Part shown: positions 51,618 through 53,813 of the stretch, in pieces | Layout of the letters: every line of letters begins with the position of its first letter | Numbering within the stretch: position 1 is the stretch's first letter | Assembly: GCA_016840165.1 (NCBI GenBank) | Contig: JAEOSU010000004.1 | Span: forward strand, 1 to 53,813 | Source of the DNA: Promethearchaeota archaeon | GTDB taxonomy: Archaea; Asgardarchaeota; Lokiarchaeia; Sigyniarchaeales; SOKP01 | DNA: 53,813 nt | Reading direction: 5' to 3' | Made by a program: the position numbers and the translations under genes | Notes under the pieces: model-generated | What the model was told of the DNA's origin: nothing | The model's database searches: none | What the model saw: the letters and a program-made list of their open reading frames with translations, nothing else

Positions 51618-51896
51618 ATGGATACGCCCAATTTCACGTCAGAAATGAAGAAAAAAGCGGAAGAAAATCTTGAGAATATAAAAAAATCCATTCAAGGACT
51701 ACATGAAATTCTCAATATTAACTTTTCCGATGAGGATGCTTACTATAAGTTAGGACAAGATAACTTACTCGGTTTATATGAAAATTTACTTGAATTAATA
51801 TTAAATGAATATGGTTTAAGAAAATTAGTGAAAAAAATCAAGGATTGTGAAGTCGACCTTGATATTACTCTAGATAGTCTTTTTATAGAGAAATAA
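51618..51896 (+). CDS. Small helical protein, unknown
   Basis: A 92-residue protein, mostly helical and acidic (EENLENIKKSIQGLHEILNI, LLGLYENLLELILNEYGL), of unknown function. No motif, signal or membrane segment. It starts with ATG and overlaps, in another frame, a less likely 62-codon ORF beginning at 51485. Its helix pattern could support dimerisation. Confidence 0.55.
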   Translation: MDTPNFTSEMKKKAEENLENIKKSIQGLHEILNINFSDEDAYYKLGQDNLLGLYENLLELILNEYGLRKLVKKIKDCEVDLDITLDSLFIEK

Positions 51897-51999
51897 ATTT
51901 TATTTTTTTCGTGATACACCATTCTCTTTTTATGAATAAAGCGAAATTTGCTCAAATCTTTTTCAATCATCAAGATAAAGTAAAATAAAGAATTAAAAG

Positions 52000-52173
52000 C
52001 TAATGTAAGATTTTCATTGAATTTTTTAACTTTTTAAGCTTTAATTCATAATCTCTGCACTGTTTATAATCGGGAAAATTGCAGAGACTTTGAACTTTTG
52101 GCAAATTACATGATTCTGTGAAGGGACAGGCCAAAATATTAATTTTAAGCTCTCTTTTTGACTCGCTAATCAT
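52000..52173 (-). CDS. Small Cys-containing protein
   Basis: A 57-residue ORF with four cysteines, in ACPFTESCNLPKVQSLCNFPDYKQCRDYE, followed by a lysine-rich helix (LKLKKLKNSMK). Spacing C-x5-C-x8-C-x7-C and the FPDYKQCRDYE block suggest a small metal-binding or Fe-S fold. The codon use looks normal for this DNA. ATG start. It is under 60 codons and may be missed. It lies downstream of the gelsolin-SAP gene on the same strand. I do not recognise the family. Confidence 0.6.
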   Translation of the reverse strand: MISESKRELKINILACPFTESCNLPKVQSLCNFPDYKQCRDYELKLKKLKNSMKILH

Positions 52174-52317
52174 ATTTGCAACAACTTTTGATAATTAATA
52201 AATTTCTTATCAATTTATTATTGTTCGTTACCTCAGTATGAAAAATTTTATAGGAAGTGAGAGATTAGATTTTTCGATTTTCCTAAGTATACTATGAATG
52301 TTATATTACGAAATGGC

Positions 52318-53229
52318 TTATTTGTTAAAATCTTCTACTAATTTTATTAGATCAGCTTTCCTGTATTTTGAAAGTACGTTTATATCGTTTTTAGAGCAAT
52401 AAGCTTTTAGTTCTTTGACGGTCCATTTTGAGTAGTCTATAATTTTTTCTTTCAGAACTTCAGGGGCGGTAGGCTTTAAGAATTCTACCGCTTTTATAAG
52501 ACTGCTGTTGACATCAAAATAGACTCTTATTTTATAATCGTTAAATTCAATCATTTTCTCATTCAATCCTTCAACAGGGCTCCATGATTCCTCGATAACT
52601 ATTTTACCAAAAATTTCAGTTTTAGACTTCACATTACCATAAATGATATTATCACCCAGAATTATATGTTGACGAGCAAATCCTGAAGGAATTTCAGATT
52701 TTAGAATAGTATCTAATCGAGATTTTTGATCTTGAGATAAAATCTTAAACTTGTTAGGCTTTCGTAGTTTATAAGGTTGCTTACCCTTATCAATTTGCTT
52801 AGATCTTTGAGATGTATCAGTTTTCTGAGTAGGTTTTTCCGAGTAGGATGATTTAGGCATTTCTTTAGGCTCTAAAGCCATATCAAGTTTCATGGAAGAA
52901 AAACCAAAAGAATTTAAAAATTCACGTGGTTCATCCCCTTGATCCACAGAAACCACTTTACATCGATGAAAATTTGCAACATTTGCCAATTCATTTTGCA
53001 ATTCAGAGGCAACCCGTGAAGCAATAAACTTTTTTCGAACTGAAGATTGTGCTCCCTTCCATATATATATCCTTCTTAATTCTTCATCAAAAATTAGGAC
53101 TACTTGTTCGGGGAGAAGTACTTTTTTTCCATTTTCTTTTAAAAATATTTCTTTTGTAATATCAATTTGATCCTTTTCCCCTGAATCATGTAACATGAAT
53201 ATCATAAAAGGCTGATAATAAGCATTCAT
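52318..53229 (-). CDS. Gelsolin-domain protein with C-terminal SAP-like domain
   Basis: A 303-residue protein. Residues 38-109 form one gelsolin repeat: VVLIFDEELRRIYIWKGAQSS, then the long helix VRKKFIASRVASELQNEL, then CKVVSVDQGDEPREFLNSFG, which matches the VxxGxEPxEFxxxFG end of gelsolin repeats. Residues 115-158 are a polar linker. Residues 160-255 form an alpha/beta domain of unknown type (GFARQHIILGDNIIYGNVKSK, WSPVEGL). Residues 268-302 resemble a SAP helix-extension-helix (TVKELKAYCSKNDINVLSK). Gelsolins bind, cut and cap actin; Asgard gelsolins have been shown to act on actin. The SAP part suggests nucleic acid binding. Confidence 0.85.
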   Translation of the reverse strand: MNAYYQPFMIFMLHDSGEKDQIDITKEIFLKENGKKVLLPEQVVLIFDEELRRIYIWKGAQSSVRKKFIASRVASELQNELANVANFHRCKVVSVDQGDEPREFLNSFGFSSMKLDMALEPKEMPKSSYSEKPTQKTDTSQRSKQIDKGKQPYKLRKPNKFKILSQDQKSRLDTILKSEIPSGFARQHIILGDNIIYGNVKSKTEIFGKIVIEESWSPVEGLNEKMIEFNDYKIRVYFDVNSSLIKAVEFLKPTAPEVLKEKIIDYSKWTVKELKAYCSKNDINVLSKYRKADLIKLVEDFNK

Positions 53230-53409
53230 CTTTATCTAAATTTTTTTTTCTAATTAATTGGTTTTTTTAATTATATTAAAATTTCCTGTAAATTGAATGT
53301 AAGATATAAATTTTAAAGCTTTTAAAATATCAACTCTAAGGCTGATTATAGTAATCTAAATATATAGAAAAATAATAAAAGAAAAATAATTTTAAATTCA
53401 AACTCACAT

Positions 53410-53712
53410 CTAACCTAATCCAATCAATGGTAATGCTTCATCTACAGTTAATAATGGTTCAATTTTAAATCGAGAGCCTTCAACATTGAAATATCCCGTG
53501 AACCTTTTGGTTATTGCTACGAATCCCTCATGAGATTTCGCATCTTCGACCTCATAAATGGAATAAGCCTTTAGTTCTTTATCCAAAACCACAAAGATTT
53601 GGATTCTATTTACAAAATCCGGTAATTCGGGGGCTTCCTTGGATACAAACGCCTGACCAACCTCTTCAGCCTTAGAAGGGGGATACGTAAATGTTACCAT
53701 AAAAAATGCCAT
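53410..53712 (-). CDS. Small alpha+beta protein, unknown
   Basis: A 100-residue protein with a strand-helix-strand pattern (FFMVTFTYPPSKAEEVGQAFV, IQIFVVLDKELKAYSIYEVED, FNVEGSRFKIEPLLTVDEALPLIG). The layout resembles dimeric alpha+beta barrel proteins of about 100 residues, but I see no catalytic residue. It is soluble. It is the last gene of the window and is preceded by a 180-nt AT-rich gap. Confidence 0.65.
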   Translation of the reverse strand: MAFFMVTFTYPPSKAEEVGQAFVSKEAPELPDFVNRIQIFVVLDKELKAYSIYEVEDAKSHEGFVAITKRFTGYFNVEGSRFKIEPLLTVDEALPLIGLG

Positions 53713-53813
53713 TAATTTCTCACCTTATCATTTCTTTATTTTAAGATTTTAGTTTAATTTTTTTGATTACTTAATATATTGGTATCTTCTCCTTTTAAAA
53801 TTGTTTGAGAAAG

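Noticed and set aside
51485..51673. 62-codon ORF overlapping the 92-residue protein
   Set aside because: Aromatic and Asn-rich, no conserved pattern, and overlaps a better frame.
1..53813. tRNA, rRNA, CRISPR array, insertion sequence or integrase
   Set aside because: Read across all gaps for GC-rich cloverleaf-like segments, evenly spaced direct repeats and transposase motifs; none was evident, but small structured RNAs cannot be excluded by eye.

Overview
The window is strongly AT-rich, gene-dense chromosomal DNA from an archaeon. The translation and RNA genes are archaeal: RpoD/Rpo3, eL18, uL13 and uS9 in one run, aEF1-beta beside its Zn-ribbon partner, an archaeal-type TrpRS, TrmI, a RIO2 kinase, LSm, and a Clp1/Grc3-like kinase. 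Several proteins are of eukaryotic type: a Rag/Gtr-like GTPase with a C-terminal extension, a Rab/Ras-like GTPase, a PPP-family phosphatase, a gelsolin-domain protein with a SAP tail, and a membrane protein with a probable gelsolin-like head. Together these point to an Asgard archaeon (Promethearchaeota), most like the Lokiarchaeia. This assignment is inferred from gene content only.

Layout. 1-6 kb: the end of an Lrp/AsnC regulator, MsrB, TrpRS, the Rag-like GTPase, two tandem small paralogues, a YjbQ protein and TrmI. 6-11 kb: a coiled-coil protein, SHMT and the rpoD-eL18-uL13-uS9 cluster. 10.7-15 kb: divergent aroA and aroC, an oxidoreductase and a small TPR-like protein. 15-20 kb: Mut7-C protein, FmdE-like protein, two alpha/beta hydrolases, a GNAT enzyme and the Clp1-like kinase. 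20-26 kb: acidic Cys protein, Eco57I-type DNA methyltransferase, PPP phosphatase, LSm, a SAM methyltransferase, RIO2 and the gelsolin-like membrane protein. 26-32 kb: porD-porA-porB, with porG split off by a PAS histidine kinase. 32-37 kb: a hydrolase, a large flippase-like fusion protein and an alpha/alpha-barrel protein. 37-42 kb: a bacterial-type mutS-mutL operon and the aEF1-beta/Zn-ribbon pair. 42.6-49 kb: a small CxxC protein, a 7TM-like protein, iorA-iorB, the Rab-like GTPase and an acyl-CoA ligase. 49-53.8 kb: MsrA, small unknowns, a divergent GMP synthase PP-loop subunit, the gelsolin-SAP protein and a small unknown.

Function. Por and Ior both make acyl-CoA and reduced ferredoxin from 2-oxoacids, which with SHMT and the acyl-CoA ligase fits an anaerobic life based on amino acids. 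MsrA and MsrB add oxidative repair. The GTPase and gelsolin proteins suggest a regulated cytoskeleton and membrane system.

I see no tRNA, rRNA, CRISPR array or insertion sequence. Two genes appear to begin upstream of their first canonical start codon, possibly at AUU with a Shine-Dalgarno sequence 6-7 nt ahead. Two small Cys-rich genes (42191-42367 and 52000-52173) are under 60 codons and easily missed.
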